Below are positions 61,086 to 64,000 of a stretch of DNA of 64,000 nucleotides, piece after piece. Where the stretch lies: positions 13,411,855 through 13,475,854 of the forward strand of contig NC_049983.1 in assembly GCF_000003815.2 (NCBI RefSeq), read 5' to 3'. The notes beneath the pieces are model-generated. The model made no database searches. It was not told the origin of the DNA and saw nothing but the letters and a program-made list of their open reading frames with translations. This DNA is from Branchiostoma floridae (lineage: Eukaryota > Chordata > Leptocardii > Amphioxiformes > Branchiostomatidae). A program made the position numbers and the translations under genes. Position 1 is the first letter of the stretch. Every line of letters begins with the position of its first letter.

Positions 61086-63471
61086 ATGGGAAACGTGACG
61101 ACATCAGACCTGCCCACAGAGAAACAGCAGGGAGTCCGGACACTTCTGGACTTGAGCAGGAAGTTGAACTATCATCAATATGTGAAGGTTGGAGAAGTCA
61201 TATGTTCCTTCTAGTCCAGATTAAGTACCTAAGATAAGTTTCTTGGAGATTCATGGTCTTATTATTCTGTCGCTGAAAGTATATAAAACGTATTTGCCTG
61301 TTATTGTTTCTTTTTAATCAGTTACAACTTATTAACACTCTCATTGTGCACTCTTGCTAATCCATTGGTAATTTTTGGTAGCCTTGAGTAATGACATGTT
61401 CTGCATCTAGCCAGGTAAGAAAACCTATTATACCTTTTGAGTCTGTTTCATCTTGGTCTATTTGCAAAGAGGATGAAAGAAACTCGGCAGATATAATAAA
61501 ATACCAGACTACTAGTATAATCAAATTATCATAAAAACACTATAGAGCCCAATTTACAGCAGGGTACTTGAGGACTTCCCCACAAATTTGCCCATTGCCC
61601 AACATGTATTTTTTGTCCTCTGTAACATTAGCCGTTGGAATGTAGTTGGCCTTTAGTAAACAATCTGTGTTCCAATGCATTTCACAAGCTCATGTAATAA
61701 TGAGACAAGCATGTTTAAACCATGACACTGGTCCTAGGTCAGCTTAAACAAACTCATCTAACAAGGGTTTAATGGAAGTCCTATCATAATTTAGTACTTT
61801 TTCACAGGTTGTCATTTTCTCATCATCCTTTCTGCCTACAGCATGTGAACAATGAAGACCTGAACGCAGGCAGCCTGACAGCTCTACCATGGACACTTCT
61901 GAGCTCTGTGTCTCTCCATGGGGGCCTGGATGCCTCCTTTAACTCAGTCCCAGAGATACCCAAGGACCTGCCCCTCCACCTGCCCCATCTAACCTACATC
62001 AACCTACAGTACAACTGTCTGGCTACTCTTCCTGACAGGTCAGTACATGTGTGTTATTCTGTCTGTAAATTCTCATTTTTTGTTGTTCATTGTTTATCAA
62101 CTGCTGATCTTTTTCTATTACCGGTACTGATGATACCCTAATGATAGGGAATTCTCTCCTCCTGCATATTTTGTTGCACCACAAGTAGTTGTAGTATGAT
62201 AACATAGCCTATATTCTCAGTTTTGTTTTGTTTTTTTTCCTTTTGTTTGTAGTATTTCCCTGTTCTTCCACCTGAGAACCCTGTTGCTGAGTCATAACCA
62301 GCTCCAGACCTTACCTGCATCCTTCATCCATTTGTCCAAGCTGCAGAAACTGGACCTGTCTCACAACTGTCTCACAGAGCTCCCACAGGACATTGGAAAC
62401 CTGCAGGCCCTACAGAGACTCAATGTTTCCAACAACAAATTACAAAACCTTCCTTTGTCATTAGGAACATCGCAAACTCTACAACTTTTGCTTGCTGTCA
62501 GCAATAAATGTTGCATGCCCCCACAACAAGTGTGCAATCAGGGTTCAGATGTGACTCTAAACTATCTGAGAACTCAGGTACCAAATGGTGTACCTTCCTC
62601 TGAACACGCCACCCCAAGATTTAACACCTTCAAAAGGAAGAGAGGACATGTGTTGCACGCATCGGTTCAGAACCCACATTGTGCACGGAGCCTGTATGCA
62701 CAGGAGCAGACGCACACAACAAACACGACCAGCAGGAACCGTACGCCACTCCGCCCCCCTCCCCACGGGACCAAGCTGCACGCTGACACACTGATGGACA
62801 GGGTGCTGGGTGAGTAACTTTGGTAGCTTTTATCTAACTTCCAACATAGCTTTCTGTCTGCTTCCTGTTCTTCTGTTACTTCTGCAAGGGTTCCAGTTCT
62901 AGTAAAACAGACTTGAATATGAAGTTCTTTTTTAAATCTATTAAGCATGAGTTTCCAAAGGTCAAGTGACCTACCCCAGTACAAACAGTGGCTTGATCTT
63001 AGTTTGGTGTGAAATAGTTTCCAGTGTGTTTACATTTTGTTGCTAATAGTACTCTAGTAACAGTTGTTGTGCAGGGGTGAAAGGGTACGTAGGGATTTTT
63101 TTAGATTAAGCAACTAAGACAAAGTTACTATGATCAAAGGTATAAATGGATATAGCACTTACATAAACTTTGGATTAACATTACGTTACTTCTGGAAAGA
63201 GGAATATGCCTTGGAGGAAACATATTAGACTCTAGTACTTCTACAACTCTTGATAATTATCTTATAACCCATTTTCCCCAACATTTCCCGACCAGGACTT
63301 CTGTATGGTGCTGCCATAGGAGACGCCATAGGTATTGCTACAGAGCTGATGACACCTGATGAGTGCAGGTTCCACTACAATGCAGAAACCCTGTCCTACT
63401 CAGACATCATCAGGGACAAGCACAGGGTGAGGTGGAGACCTGGAGACTGGACAACTGACTTTGATCAGACT
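61086..63471 (+). CDS. LRR protein fused to an ADP-ribosylglycohydrolase (Tri1-like) domain, partial
   Basis: Exons 61086-61187, 61842-62038, 62253-62809 and 63296-63471 join in phase to 344 codons and continue past the window. The N-terminus MGNVTTSD fits an N-myristoylation signal. Residues about 48-225 are leucine-rich repeats (LPHLTYINLQYNCLATLP, LRTLLLSHNQLQTLP, LQKLDLSHNCLTELPQDIG, LQRLNVSNNKLQNLP) with a CMPPQQVC cap. A basic linker (FKRKRGHV) follows. From about residue 280 comes the start of an ADP-ribosylglycohydrolase domain: DRVLGGLLYGAAIGDAIGIATE, then WRPGDWTTDFDQT. Enzymes of this family remove ADP-ribose from proteins and bind Mg2+ through a WTDDT-type motif; here the motif reads W-T-T-D-F-D-Q, so one conserved Asp is Thr. 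Its catalytic state is therefore uncertain; the remaining metal ligands lie outside the window. Confidence 0.85.
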
Positions 63472-63487
63472 GTAAGTCTGAGGGCAT

Positions 63488-63545
63488 CTTAGCCTGGGTA
63501 CCATCCAAGGAGCCCCGATAGAAATCAGATGGTACCCAGGCTAAG
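63488..63545. repeat. Perfect 18-bp inverted repeat just after a splice donor
   Basis: CTTAGCCTGGGTACCATC at 63488-63505 is exactly mirrored by GATGGTACCCAGGCTAAG at 63528-63545, with a 22-base spacer. It begins 16 bases into the intron after the exon ending at 63471. It could be a very small MITE or an RNA hairpin. Confidence 0.8.
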
Positions 63546-64000
63546 AGCATCTTATCTTTGTTGATAATGTCTTATAGCATTGAAGAAAAGTGATTCACCT
63601 TTTACCTACTATACTTAATGTGATTGAACTTTTATAGAATGCGCTTTTTTATTTTATTGCACATTATTACATTGTAGCAAAGTCTTGATAGACCTCTTCC
63701 TAATCTCTAGCTCTTTGGGCAGAAACAAAGGTCAGGCAGTAAAAGATCTTAACATGTAAATTCTATAACTGTTTAACCGCCCAACCCTTGTTTTCATCCA
63801 ACTTGCCAGAGTTTGGAAAGGGGTCTATAAATGAGTTGACCCATTGGTTATGAAAAAGAGGTTGAGTTAGAGCTGTTTTTAACATGGTTACTGGTAAGAA
63901 TTACATGTACTTTTGGCATTATAACAAAAAGATGGGACTCTGTGGTCCTCTCCTTACAGTTGCAAAGTACATGTCACATTGTTTTCCTCTCCTTCCCCCA

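Overview
This is a eukaryotic, intron-rich window, very probably from a cephalochordate (Branchiostoma-like amphioxus). The conserved genes are chordate-like, their many short exons are separated by compact introns of about 0.1-3 kb, the non-coding DNA is full of small DNA transposons and MITEs, and there are three runs of N typical of a draft assembly. The species is inferred from gene content and repeat style, not proven.

Layout. (1) Positions 323-14101, minus strand: the 5' part of reelin, from signal peptide to the second EGF module, in 24 phase-consistent exons; it runs off the left edge. (2) 14102-26600: intergenic DNA with transposon remnants and no gene I can support. (3) 26762-33352, minus: ORC5, a subunit of the origin recognition complex, with two hAT-type insertions in its introns. 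(4) 34400-44655, plus: a four-pass LHFPL-family (LHFPL3/4-like) gene, head-to-head with ORC5. It has two alternative N-terminal halves (35093-37976 split by an intron; 39997-40486 intronless) that join in phase to one shared exon (42429), and two alternative C-termini (stop at 42766, or splicing to 44447-44655). (5) 44656-47709: tail-to-tail spacer. (6) 47710-60534, minus: TRABD (TraB-domain protein), whose first intron holds a 4.1-kb element with 33-bp terminal inverted repeats and a 7-bp target duplication. (7) 61086-63471, plus, cut by the right edge: a leucine-rich-repeat protein fused to an ADP-ribosylglycohydrolase domain of the Tri1-like type, head-to-head with TRABD.

The order and orientation reelin (minus) - ORC5 (minus) - LHFPL3-like (plus) is the same as RELN - ORC5 - LHFPL3 on human 7q22, so this looks like an ancestral chordate block. 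There is no operon logic; the genes are independent. Two compact head-to-head intergenic regions (33.9-34.4 kb and 60.5-61.1 kb) probably act as bidirectional promoters.

The most interesting points are the LRR-ADP-ribosylhydrolase fusion with an altered metal-binding motif, the LHFPL locus with exchangeable N-terminal halves and C-termini, and the unidentified 4.1-kb inverted-repeat element. Exon borders were read by eye from GT/AG sites plus reading phase and may be off by a base or two in places.
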